Shown: piece after piece, positions 26,631-38,764 of the stretch
Layout of the letters: every line of letters starts with the position of its first letter
Position numbering within the stretch: position 1 is the stretch's first letter
NCBI RefSeq assembly: GCF_026213295.1
Contig: NC_079420.1
Span: forward strand, 6,925,783-6,989,782
From: Gadus chalcogrammus
Taxonomy: Eukaryota; Chordata; Actinopteri; Gadiformes; Gadidae
DNA: 64,000 bases
Reading direction: 5' to 3'
The notes under the pieces: model-generated
The model's database searches: none
What the model saw: only the letters and a program-made list of their open reading frames with translations
What the model was told of the DNA's origin: nothing
Translations under genes and position numbers: made by a program

Positions 26631-27635
26631 TCATTTCTCAGGGGCCTTAGGGGCTTTTGTCCTGGGTTTAGGAACTGGGGAAGGTCCTCGCTTCACTTCC
26701 GTCGATGTGGGTCCAAGATCATCTTGGGCCTTGGCTACTGATGGTACAACCTCCTGGCTGTAGACTGTGGGCGAGGGACCATGACTGAGCATCGGACTGG
26801 GTCTTGGGGTTTCCCCTGAAGGATGCATCATCTCATAGTCCTGAATGCCTTCCGCGGCCGGGGCCATAAGGAGATCCTCTTGCTGTTCCGGCGTCTGCGC
26901 CTTCTTCTGTCGGGAACATGCGACTACGGTGATGATGAAGAGCAGCATAATCAGACCGACTCCTCCAGCCACGGCGGCCATTACTGTGCTGGCGTTAAAG
27001 CAGTAGACCTTCGGAGGCGGCGGCGGCGGCTTGCACTTTAACTGGACAGGGTTACTCTGGGCTTTGCTGGCGCTGTTACTCACACTGCAGCCATAACCTT
27101 TATCGCCCTTGAACTTCGCCAAAGACACGCTCAGCGTGGGCTTTGTTTCCCCTGTCAGGAGCTGACCTTCGTGGGTCCAGGCGAAGACCACGTACTTCGG
27201 GTTGCGAACGTCGCATTTCAGTGTGGCCGTGGCGCCGCTAGAACCGCACAGAAACGTGACCACAGGCGTCGACACTTTCTCGACCACGTACACCTTTCTG
27301 CTCCAGCCATTGACGCGCACACCGGTCCAGTTGTACACGTCTGCCTTGTAGTCCCCAGCGCTGGAGTCGCTGAGGTTGAGCAGCTGGAGGGATCCAGCCG
27401 CGTCGACGTCCGTCGGCTTACCCGGGCGGACGCGTCCGAACGACCTACTGAAGATGACTTTGTTGTTGTGTGTCCACCGCAATGTATCCTGGTAGCTCAG
27501 CAGCTTTTGGCCGAGCGATAAGGTTAGGTTGCTGCCGAGCAGAGCGTAGACGTTAAGAGTCTCCTCGCTTACCGCTGCAACGATGGAGGATGTGGTCAGG
27601 AGGAGCACAAAGAGTCGGTAATCATCGTACACCAT
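26631..27635 (-). CDS. CD2/SLAM-like two-Ig-domain type I membrane receptor, intact single-exon gene
   Basis: A 334-residue leukocyte-type cell-surface receptor read without an intron. Residues 1-22 form a signal peptide. Residues 24-119 form a V-like Ig domain with no cysteine, carrying Trp54 and the DSSAGDY F-strand motif. Residues 123-202 form a C2-like domain with Cys130, 141, 183 and 201, fitting two disulfides. A cysteine-free first domain followed by a two-disulfide second domain is the CD2/SLAM-family pattern. A polyproline stalk (203-208), a transmembrane helix (about 218-240) and a 94-residue tail follow. The tail has YEMM (Tyr267; a YxxM type motif), TVYSQEV (Tyr292; near but not matching an ITSM) and PVPKPR (320-325; the PxxxPR form bound by CD2AP/CIN85 SH3 domains). 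The start has A at -3 and G at +4. Ligand and exact orthologue are unknown. Family members usually have several exons, so it may be a retrocopy. Confidence 0.82.
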   Translation of the reverse strand: MVYDDYRLFVLLLTTSSIVAAVSEETLNVYALLGSNLTLSLGQKLLSYQDTLRWTHNNKVIFSRSFGRVRPGKPTDVDAAGSLQLLNLSDSSAGDYKADVYNWTGVRVNGWSRKVYVVEKVSTPVVTFLCGSSGATATLKCDVRNPKYVVFAWTHEGQLLTGETKPTLSVSLAKFKGDKGYGCSVSNSASKAQSNPVQLKCKPPPPPPKVYCFNASTVMAAVAGGVGLIMLLFIITVVACSRQKKAQTPEQQEDLLMAPAAEGIQDYEMMHPSGETPRPSPMLSHGPSPTVYSQEVVPSVAKAQDDLGPTSTEVKRGPSPVPKPRTKAPKAPEK

Positions 27636-28752
27636 GATGATTTATCCTAGGCAGGTAATCCCGTGTCTGATTCGCGCTGTCGATTCAGTCAAGGGACATT
27701 TCGACAGGGAGCATAAGTAGATCAACCGATGATGGAAATCTTCAAGACGGAACCCAAAACCAGGAACCGGGCTGTTGACAGGAAGGGGAAGTGGGTTGGC
27801 CAAGTGTCTTTTCTCAGTTCTCTGTGTGCGCCTGAGTAAATCTAGGTGATTGATTCAAAAAAGCTTTGTACAAAGAAACAAACCCACGTAATTTACATCA
27901 CCGACGTTGCTCAACAAACCACAATAAGCATATTCACTCTGGTGTCATCCGCGTCGCTTTCGTCTGAGTTTGTTCTTCCACTAGTTATCTGTATAAAAGT
28001 CACATTCACGTGTTACATGGCCACATGTTCATACATGAATGTATGTATGCTCTTTTGTTGATTTTTTATCTACACCGTTATACCTCAAAAAGTCTATGCA
28101 ATAATAACACATTTCAATCGCCTTGCTATTGAAATGTTAGGGTAAGGGTGTCAGACATTGACACCCTTTGGTTGAGACATTGGTTGAGTATGTAATATTT
28201 GGCAATTACTCTAATAATAGCTTTTACATGGATTACTGGAACAAAAATGGGTCCCTGTTGGCATGTCTATAAACATTGTTGGTTATTGTTTTGACATTTT
28301 TGGCCTTCACAGAATGCTAATTAATTTCAAGCGGCCGTCCTAAAAGAAAAGTGTCATGGTTGTATTTTGGAACATTATAAAAATATAGTGTAGGGAATTG
28401 GGAGAAACAAGGCAGAGTACGCTAGATTTTGAGAGTATCCAACAATCAGAGCATTTGATTTAGAGATTGCGCATTTGATTAATAGATTTATAGATTGCTC
28501 TCGGGATGTAAAGAGAATTTCAGAAATAACCATTGCAAATCACATTGTTTTGAAGTGCTGAGCTCTGAGCTGAGTGTGTGTAGCTTCATGTATGTTCATT
28601 CATTTATTTAACCAAAGATTTATATTTTTTTACTTGATGCAGACAAGTGTCTGCTGATTAAATGAAAATGAAAATAATTTCAATAAACCTTCTGCTAATC
28701 GGGGGAAGAAAGACATTTTGGCAGAAAGCCACGCAACAACTAGTACTTAACA
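26878..28752. repeat. Block B': inverted duplicate of 975-4323
   Basis: Matches block B in reverse orientation from inside the receptor tail codons to CTTAACA at 28752. It lacks the LINE and retains the pre-insertion site at 28441-28450. The last ~245 bp of the intact receptor (26631-26877) lie outside the shared block. Confidence 0.9.
27636..27846 (-). promoter_or_regulatory. Putative promoter of intact receptor
   Basis: Upstream flank shared with copy 1. AGGAAGGGGAAGTGGG at 27780-27795 (plus strand as read) offers two ETS/PU.1-type GGAA cores. No strong TATA box: the position equivalent to CTTATAC in copy 1 reads CTTATGC. Motif-based inference only. Confidence 0.35.
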
Positions 28753-29767
<1,015 letters not shown>

Positions 29768-31129
29768 GTGAGCGTTTGGGTGCACATTCCTCAACAGTGC
29801 ACAGTTTTTGTTTCAGAGCTGAGCTGGGACCAGCAGGTTGAGAGGGAGACATAACCAAAATTGTGGCGACAGATGGTACAGTGTGTTTCCAAAAACCATC
29901 AAAAATCAGGCTCATTATCCCAGCCAATCCCAACCATTCAGATCACTATCTGCCCTCACAGCACTTAGTGACAGCTAGATCATCATAATGCATTAGGGGA
30001 AAGGAGAAGTGAGGAATGTCACGACCCCCTACATGTGACATTCAACAGTGTTGCATTGCTCGCAGACTCCCCTAGTGGTGGTCCAGTGAACAGCAGGCCA
30101 CCACCAGCATGCCAAACCTGCCGGCCTCACGAAAGGCTCGGTAGTAGAATGCCATTATATAATGAGCCATCTGGATCCCATTACTCACGCCTTTGTAGAT
30201 GCCATGCCTCTCGAAAAACAAATGCTTTGTCCCTGATTAATTATTCCCCCATTAAGAAAAGGAAAGTCTTTATTTGGGGGAAAATTATTTTGGCGTGAGG
30301 CTGTGTGCTCGGTGAAGAACGGGGAATAATACATATCTTAGTCACTAAAGATGGGAAAACTTCTGCTTGGTTATTTTGAAGAGAATCAGTCGCTTGGTAA
30401 CAGTAGGGCCCTATTCAGAGCCAGGGATCTTTATCGTATTTCAGTAGAGCAGATGACATCTAAGTCAAAGTTGTGACGTCAAGGCAACTTTGACAGGAAT
30501 AATATGCAATGATCAGTGTTTTTAATTGCCAAGAAGGTTAATCAATGCTAATCTGAGTGACAAACTGCTTTTTCATCTTCCAAATTCTGACAAATCAACA
30601 ACAAACATGCAAGGAGATATGAAAGCATAATATTTGAGGTATAATTTCTTCCTTGGTTTGGTTTAACAAACTGACATCTTCATTACAAAACCGCTTTCAA
30701 AAAGGACCTCAAGTCCCCTTCTGGCCACTATGATCTCGTCCTCATAACAGGAAGCCCCTGACCTTCATTTAAAAACACAACCCCAATTTTTTGTGCCAGT
30801 CCCCCCCTTAAACCCTCTCTGTCGCAGGCAATTTTAATTGGCTACACGATTAAACTGGACTGAGAAGGAGATGCAGCCCAGTCTGAAAGAAACAGGAACA
30901 GGCCCGGGGCTAATTGGCCCTGAAACCTGGATCCCTTAAGACGTCAGTGTGTCTGCGGGTCCCCCCTGTCTCGCTGATGTTTAATTCTGAGGCTCCCAGA
31001 TGGGGCAGGAACAGCCCAGCTGTAGGGGCATCTAATCCCTGACGCACACTGCCAGCCAGGCCTGGCTCTGGGACTGGATTTGGTTGAAGGCCTTAGGGGG
31101 GGTGGGGGGGGTGTACCAGTGCAATCACC
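29768..31129. other. Gene-free stretch
   Basis: No coding region recognised. AT-rich segments at 30480-30620 and 30825-30860 carry TTAATTG/TTAATCAATG cores of homeodomain type. A G-rich run lies at 31095-31111. Confidence 0.4.
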
Positions 31130-31382
<253 letters not shown>

Positions 31383-31547
31383 TATTCCCTGAAGTTGATT
31401 GTGTATGTTATTTGGGGACGGTGATGTCACCCCCCAGCGAGAGCGTGAGGAAGCTTGCTAAGCCTCCAACAAGAAGCAGAGTCAACAGCCGCTCGGCACC
31501 ACGGAACCCGTGGTTTCCGACCGCGACCAAACAGACGATTCAGACTT

Positions 31548-31549
<2 letters not shown>

Positions 31550-31599
<50 letters not shown>
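31550..31599. repeat. (CT)n microsatellite
   Basis: About 25 pure CT units. Confidence 0.97.
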
Positions 31600-31601
<2 letters not shown>

Positions 31602-32760
31602 CCATTCACCAGCCACCCACACAACCCTCACGCCCAAATTGATTTCCCATTGGTCTGGATGGGATGTTTTACCCTAACCCTTGTTTTTAAAGGGCTTTCC
31701 TTGACCTCTATGAGTAGGGTGTCATCGTCCACCTCGTCTGTGATTGGTCAGGTCCACAGAGCCTCCCAGTGAGCAGTAGCAACGGGTTTGAGCGGAGGTT
31801 ATAGAGTTAACATGCAGCACCAGTGGCCTTTGATTTCACCCGCAGGTAAGCACGTTAAACGGATCCGCGATGCGACACCCGGCGTAATCCCACCAAAGGG
31901 CCTCTTCAGTAAACACACACACACACCGTAATCCCATTAGCCCCTTCATTTGCATAATCCCGCCTCTAAACCACACACTGACCAATCCCATTCATTTTAC
32001 AACTGTGTGTGCGTGTGTGTGAGAGTGTGCGCGCGTGTGGTTGATTATTCGTGGGGGTGTAGATCCCATCTCTGCCTCCATTAAATCGTTCATGCTTTGG
32101 AGGAAGATGGTTGATTATGGTGGGATGGAAATTACGTTGGAGTCGCACGTTCAAAAATTCTAAACATAGATAGATTTCAATTGAATGTAGTTGCTCATAT
32201 TCTTGAGAGCCACACGAAGGGTGGATATACTGTGAGCCACAAATACATCCACTATCTGATCTGCCATTCCTGTTGTAAATGCAGCCTTTTGAAACTGGAC
32301 TGATTCCTGGGTTATTCGTGTCATTCAAGCCTGCAAGCAGAGCTGAATGCCGCAAGGAAGTTTGGAATCCGAACAACTACTACTTATCCTAGGGGAGAAA
32401 ATCTGATAACAAACACACATATGTAGTTCATCGAGGTGAATTTCAAAATAGGAGTAGCTTCCTGGTCATAATAAGGAAACCCATTTTGAGTTCATGTTTT
32501 CATGCATTCAGTAGGCCTACAGCTTGCAAAATGAGGCGATACTTGAGTGAAATAGAATGTTTAGGAATAATTGCATTATGCCTGAATTGCTGGATTCAAT
32601 TTCTTCATGAAAGTGCATGCGTGCGTGTGTGTGTATGTTTTTGTGTACGCCTCTGTGTGTGTGTGTGTGTGTGTGTATGTGTGTGTGTCTCTGTGTTTGT
32701 GTGTGTGTTCCATTTTCCCTGTGTGTTTGGACTTGGGTAAGTACGAGCGTGTGTGTGCGC

Positions 32761-32796
<36 letters not shown>

Positions 32797-33654
32797 GTGC
32801 CATCGATAGGTTGCTTGCGGTAACAAGGCGCTTCTCCAATTGGCATCACCGCGGTCTCGCCGGCAGGGCTAGGGAAGTATATAATCTGCAGCATAATAAA
32901 GTATATAGTAAGAATGCAGAAGGCTGTGGTGTTTCAATGGTTGCTCACACCGCAGGGTTGGTGTGCATGTGTGTGTGTGTGTGTGTGTTGGTGTATGTGT
33001 GTGAGATACCGGGATTTTGGATGATTTAAATGAAGCCCCTTACTTCCTCACTGCAAACACAAAAACCAGTCGTGAGAGCCTCTTCACATATATGATTCAC
33101 GTTTCAGGCGGGTGTCCAGCCCTCATGCATGGTCTCTTCTTCACGTTTCCCAGAGTCCTCCTGGGCAATAAAGAGCAATCTGAGCAGCTCCGACGACGAC
33201 GACGACAACTCCATATAAGTCAATGTCACTCCCACGACTCCCCCCCCCACCAAAATGGTTTGGCGGGACACAAGCCAGAGCTCTTCCTCCTGACAGGGTT
33301 CAGTGGATCGGGGGTTTATGTTTCCTCTTGCGTTTCACGGGACTCTAAATAGTCTGGAGTCGCTGGTGGTGTCGGGGGTGGCGGTTGGGTGGGGGTTGGC
33401 GGATGGGGGATGAGGAGGAGGAGGGGAGGGGTTTGTTGCCGGGCTTCAAACACAATTTGGGGCCCGGGCTTATCCGAGCTGACTGCTCTGGTGCCGGCGG
33501 CGGCGAGGACGGCGCTTATATCACGTTTTCTGGGGCCGGGGTCCAGCTGTTTCAGCTCACAGGTTGCGACCCGCTATCTGCTGATGCCGAAGGCGTGGGG
33601 GAAACGGGATGGAGGGGGGGGGGGGGCTTTGATGTGCACGGAGAAGGGGTGGGC

Positions 33655-33685
<31 letters not shown>

Positions 33686-35813
33686 GGGACCCCAGAAATG
33701 ATCCTCCATTAGCCAGCCGGAGCTGAGGTTGAGTAGATTGCGTGGAAGGGGTGGAGCGGGTCTTCTGCTCACGTGGGGCTGACGGAGGGTTCTCCGTGTT
33801 GGGGGCGGTCCCCTGGGTGAGGGGCTGATCAAAGACTCGTCCGAATCATGCTCTTCGGCCTACATCGGGACGTTTCTTCCTTTAATGAGAGGCCGAGGTA
33901 GGTTGATCAGATGACATGGGCTGATTTCCTGTGTGTGTGCAGGTCGTTCCTTCCCCGGACTTCCAACAATGATATAGCCATCTAATGGGAGTTCTGTCCA
34001 GCCCATGGATCTACTAACGGTTATTGTGCTGTGTTGTTTCTTCAGATTTCTGGCCAGTCAGCTTGTGTGACTGCCAGGGACAAATGAGAGAAAACAGTCG
34101 TTTTAACAAGACCCCAACAAAGATTATGTCATTGCTGCAATCCTCAAGATGTTTGTCCTGTGGTCTCTTTATTTTTATTAGTCAAGAACACCTAATCCTA
34201 TACAGATGATTGAACGTGTTTCTCCATATTTACTCTGCTAACGATGCTAACATTACAACAAAGGATTTGATGTCGATGTAAGGAAAGACTTGTCCATAGT
34301 TTATTATGTTTTAGGAGATTTCTTAATTCCTACAACTTTACAGAAGAAGGGGTTAAATTCTAGAGTTTGGGTCAGAAAATAATTATGATTGAATTACATC
34401 CTCAATCTAATTTTTATTCAACATTTGACACAAATTACTAAGAGCTAATTAGTCTTCCCTTAACTTCAAAACCTTTTAATGTCAACATCCTAAGTATAAT
34501 TAAACCAGCAACGCCAGCGGCCTGAAAAACTTCAAAGTTTTGGTGATGATGTTTGGACGGACGGTCGGTAGCAGTGCTTGATTTAGCCGTTAAGTGTGTG
34601 ATTAAGTACTCGGTGGAACGGGGCGAACATACAGTACGTGACAGGTCGGTCCAAACAGACACGCTGCACGGACATGAATCACCGCACAGCTGGAGGTAAG
34701 ATATAAGGGGGAGTGCGGGGAGGGGGTGGTGGCTTAAGAGCAGTAATGAATGGGTGTTTTTATCTCACTGCCAACCGACACGAGCACAACTGTCGGTGCC
34801 ATTTAGTCGAGGTCAGCTGGTAGGCTACCCGAAAGGCGAGCGCTACCGCACTCACCCAATAATATTTAAGATTTCCTCCGGATAGTGTAAATAGTTTAGA
34901 ATACCTAGTCTCGCTCTGGATACATAACACCGTTCTTTCTAAACTACATAGACCAGGTCCTGTTACTTTGTGTTTGTGTAATTAAAAGTCAGTTTGATTT
35001 AGTTAGGTAAAGGTTTAAAGTGTAGCACTAAGTTGTAAGCTTTGAGATTTTATACAGTGTGTAGGTTGTGTGTGCTGGATGACTCCTGCCCAGTTCTCGG
35101 CAGTTTTAAACTGAAGGCACACGTGTAGGGACTGACACAATAAGTACTCTTGGATGTCCAAAAATAGACTTAAGAAAGAAGAAATTATCGTTATTGTTTC
35201 TTTCTTGCTATAAATATGAGGCAAAATGTGCGCTCTGTCTGCATAGTTTTCTGCAGAAACGTGAGAGTATATTTCCGTAGTCAATACATGACTGTTTTAT
35301 CACCAGATTACTGTTAGCTTGTGTTACTCTGACAGGCTGATATGTAAACCCCCGCTGCGCTTGCCAAGCACACCTATAAACACAGAGATATTAAGCCCCC
35401 TCTACTGCCTCATTTCTGTGTCCTGGTCTGTGAGTCTGGCTTTTGGGTCCGAGTGCTGACGAAACCAACACCATAGCCTACAGTTGAACACTGACAACAT
35501 TGTTGTCGACTTTCTCCTCTTCCTCCGTTCTTCTTTTTCCTCTCTACTTCCTGTTTTCAAGGATTAGTTGACATGACGATGGGACAATGCCCGGTTCCTC
35601 AGCAAGACTCAACGTCTTTAATGTTGGTAGAGATCAAGAGATCAGCAGATTGGGAAGTCAGTGTCATAAGGATTTGTCTTAACTTAGATGTTAGAATCTG
35701 ATAGATAGAACAATAAATAGACTAACTAATGCCAGTAATAATACTAAGATTCGGAACTGAGGAAGTTGCACATTCTAGTGTATAACACATGGATATACAC
35801 TAGAAAGAAAGGT
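31600..35813. other. Gene-free stretch with TG islands and G-runs
   Basis: No coding region recognised. Interrupted TG tracts lie at 32617-32801 and 32965-33003. G-runs lie at 33613-33626 and 33669-33688, and a GAC repeat at about 33192-33208. 31928-31965 holds two TAATCCC motifs and an octamer-like ATTTGCAT. Open frames at 33.4-33.8 kb are composition artefacts of the G-rich tract. Confidence 0.5.
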
Positions 35814-35913
35814 GGAATGTTCTGGATGAAAGAAGAAGATATATATTTTTGTCATTTGGTCCTGGAATGTTCTGGATGAAAGAAGAAGATATATATTTTT
35901 GTCATTTGGTCCT
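35814..35913. repeat. Perfect 50-bp tandem duplication
   Basis: Two adjacent identical 50-bp copies (35814-35863 and 35864-35913), each starting GGAATGTTCTGGATG and ending ATTTGGTCCT. No divergence is seen, implying a recent duplication or an assembly artefact. Confidence 0.95.
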
Positions 35914-36190
35914 TAAAGCTAGAACAAATAAAGGAATCTGATATCTGTGGCCTGTAATAACACTGTCAAATCATTTAATTCGGCCCAAACTAAATGAAAG
36001 AACGGCCTATCTGTCGGGCTACCTACTGATCTGCCTTCGCAAACACTGCCCGTCCAGTTAGGGTTAGGGTTAACAAGTCTTCAACAAGGCTAGGCAGACC
36101 AACTGCTAAACCTAGAAAGCTAGTTACTTGTTTTAGGGGTGTGGCTTTGGAGAGAGGCCTGACGGGAGGGCTGGGATTGCTTTGCCTGAA

Positions 36191-36487
36191 TACATTTACA
36201 TTAAATTTAGGGCATTTGGCAGACCCTTTTATCCAAAGCTTCTTACCACCATTCATAACCACATTCACACACCAACGGCGGAGTCAACCATGCAAAGTGA
36301 CAGCCAGCTTGTCCGGATACATTCAAAATCCTGGGGGACCTCTGCAGGTCATTAGTATGTATAGGCCTATGTATATGTATCTATATAGATGTATATGTTG
36401 TTTAACCTTCTTCTGACAAATATACTTATTGCAAGTTGCTTTGGATAAAAGTGTCTGCTTAATGCCCTAAAGGTAAATGTAAATGTA
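36191..36487. mobile_element. MITE-like element, ~297 bp with ~50-bp terminal inverted repeats
   Basis: Left end TACATTTACATT...TTTAGGGCATT...CTTTTATCCAAAGC is mirrored at the right end (GCTTTGGATAAAAG...AATGCCCTAAA...AATGTAAATGTA). This pair of ends is a familiar dispersed fish repeat. A TA duplication is possible at both outer ends. Non-coding; the superfamily is not determined. Confidence 0.8.
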
Positions 36488-36883
36488 GTAGTAACCTGTT
36501 TCTCCTGTCCCTGCGGAGGGCGACAGCGTATCTCGTCCGACCGCTGATTAGGTTAAATGAGGTTGAATGCAGAGCTTTGGTGCAGAGGCTCCCTGCGTAA
36601 GACAGGTTGGCCAGGAAGTAAGGATCCCCCCCCTGCCTGTGCCACTTGCGGCTGGGTTCAACAGCTCACAGCAACACACGGGCATGGTCACTGTGTCATG
36701 GTCAATGGTATTCTCCCAGGACAAAGGGACCGGGGTGGTGGCTGGGGAGATTAGTGCAGGATGTGGGCCAGGCTGTCTGGTCCAGGTAATCCTTTTGCCC
36801 ATTGGCTGAAATTGAGGTTTCAGTCCAACCAGACATTCCACAAATACTGGACCTTCCGTGCTTAGGCAAAGGATCAAAAGAAC

Positions 36884-37189
36884 TGGTAACACTTTACAAT
36901 ATGGGTTCATTATTTAATATTAATTAACATTAGTAAGTGCAGTAATAAGCCTTAAAAAACCGGTCAATTAACATTTAACTTATGTCTAGTAATCATAAAT
37001 GGTGTTCATGTTAACTAATGGGGATCATGTTAAATAAGGTATTAATTTATACATTATTTAATAGGATTAGGCTTAGGTAACCCTAACCCTTATCAAATAA
37101 CAGCTAATGCTATATAATAATACATATTACCGCATTAACTTATGTTAATGAAGGGTTAATAAAGGTACCCTTATTGTAAAGTGTCAGCA
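36884..37189. mobile_element. MITE-like element, ~306 bp, ends with CACTTTACAAT inverted repeat
   Basis: Left end TGGTAACACTTTACAATATG and right end (complement) TGCTGACACTTTACAATAAG are inverted repeats. The interior has repeated TTAATTAAC/ATGTTAACT-type AT-rich sequence. Elements with ACACTTTACAATA ends are common in fish genomes. No coding capacity, no clear target duplication. Confidence 0.75.
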
Positions 37190-37655
37190 AAAAAATAAGG
37201 AAGGAAAGTGGAAACTTGTCCAAATCCATTTAGAGAATAGGATGATGGCTCGGACTCACAGTAAAACAGACAGATAGATAGATGATATACATAGATGTAA
37301 ATTGGCAGAAAGACAGACGGACGGATGGACAGACAGACAGAGAGAATGACAGACAGAAAGACAGACATAGAAAGATGTACTGCCAACATAAGTTTTACTT
37401 GAGTTCACCCGACATCCAATGCCAATGTTTGTAGCAACACGACACAAAAGTTATGAAACCAGGCAAGCTTTGAAAGTAAAACTAAAGTTTCTCCCGGCTG
37501 GAAACATTGTCGCTGGTAATTTCCGACATGACAAGAGGCCTACATTTAATAATGAAACTCTTTGATCCATCTCCCCTGCTTGTCATCATCTGAAAGCCCT
37601 AAAGAACCACCATACCCTCCCACACATACACACAAACACACACTCACGAACACAC

Positions 37656-37699
<44 letters not shown>

Positions 37700-37918
37700 T
37701 CCCCTTGCAGATGAATGACTTCCTGAAACAGCAATAACACTCTCTTTGAGAGATTAATAGAAACAATGTTACCACTAACGGCCTCTTTGATGAAGACATA
37801 AACACTTGGTGAGAAGGAATTTAAACTTGAACCACAACAAAAGAACCCTAGAGAGAAGAGACAAAACAGGGTGCGTGTGTATGTGTGTGAGTTTCTGTCT
37901 GTGTGGGTCTGTGTGTGT

Positions 37919-37971
<53 letters not shown>

Positions 37972-38673
37972 TGTGTGTGTGTGTGTGTGTGAGAAAGCCT
38001 ATTACAGCGATAGGGTGTGGACATTTTCTAAATAATATGACACTGAAACATCAAGACAAGATAGACGTTTCTTTTACCTTTTTTCAGAAATGTAGATTAG
38101 GAAAAAAGTAGTTAAATAACAGATCTCTATTCCCCTTCCTCTTCCTGCTATTGACATTAGCAGTAAGCCCTGAGGAGCCCGGAGTATCAGAAGAACTAAT
38201 ACTACAACTCCAGGCACTTTCTGATCACCAACGGATTATCTGGAGAGGAACTAGACACCGTAAGGTATTGAGTAGAGCGATATTTTCACACGACGCTGCA
38301 GATGCAACAGAGGATATAAGCAGATGGTTCTCCTTTGCATTTATAGTGAAATCCAATAAATTAGAAGGAAACGTCAAATCCCTCTATAATCTGGCATAAT
38401 AATGGAATCGGACCGGCAATGTGTGGCAGTATAGCCTTTGCCTGGGTCAGCCATGGTCCCCTTTTAGTAAAGTTTACTGGCCGCAGGTAATTTAAAGTTC
38501 AGGGATTATCGAGCCATGGCAGACGCATTAAACATTCTGGGTCTGCTGTTTGGGTAAACATTAGGAGAGCCTTGAAAAAATACCTCCATGGTTCTCAAAA
38601 CCCCAGCGCGAATGAGAGAAAATTGGGCTTTGAGAGAAAAGAGAAAGCGAGAGGCTGAGGAAGATACAGAGAG
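37190..38673. other. Gene-free stretch with CA/TG tracts
   Basis: No gene recognised. A CA tract lies at 37618-37695 and an interrupted TG tract at 37871-37991. GACAGACGGA-type simple sequence lies at 37265-37375. Confidence 0.6.
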
Positions 38674-38676
38674 AGA

Positions 38677-38679
<3 letters not shown>

Positions 38680-38759
<80 letters not shown>
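38680..38759. repeat. (GA)n microsatellite
   Basis: 40 pure GA units preceded by degenerate GAGA sequence from about 38630. Confidence 0.97.

Positions 38760-38764
<5 letters not shown>

Noticed and set aside
26740..26780. ITSM (SAP-binding) motif in the receptor tail
   Set aside because: TVYSQEV places valine at +4 instead of +3 from the tyrosine, so the consensus is not met.
33385..33726. Gly-rich frames of over 100 codons
   Set aside because: Produced by G-runs and GGGG-rich sequence in overlapping frames.
36055..36075. Interstitial telomere repeat
   Set aside because: Only two to three TTAGGG-like units (TTAGGGTTAGGGTTA); too short to call.
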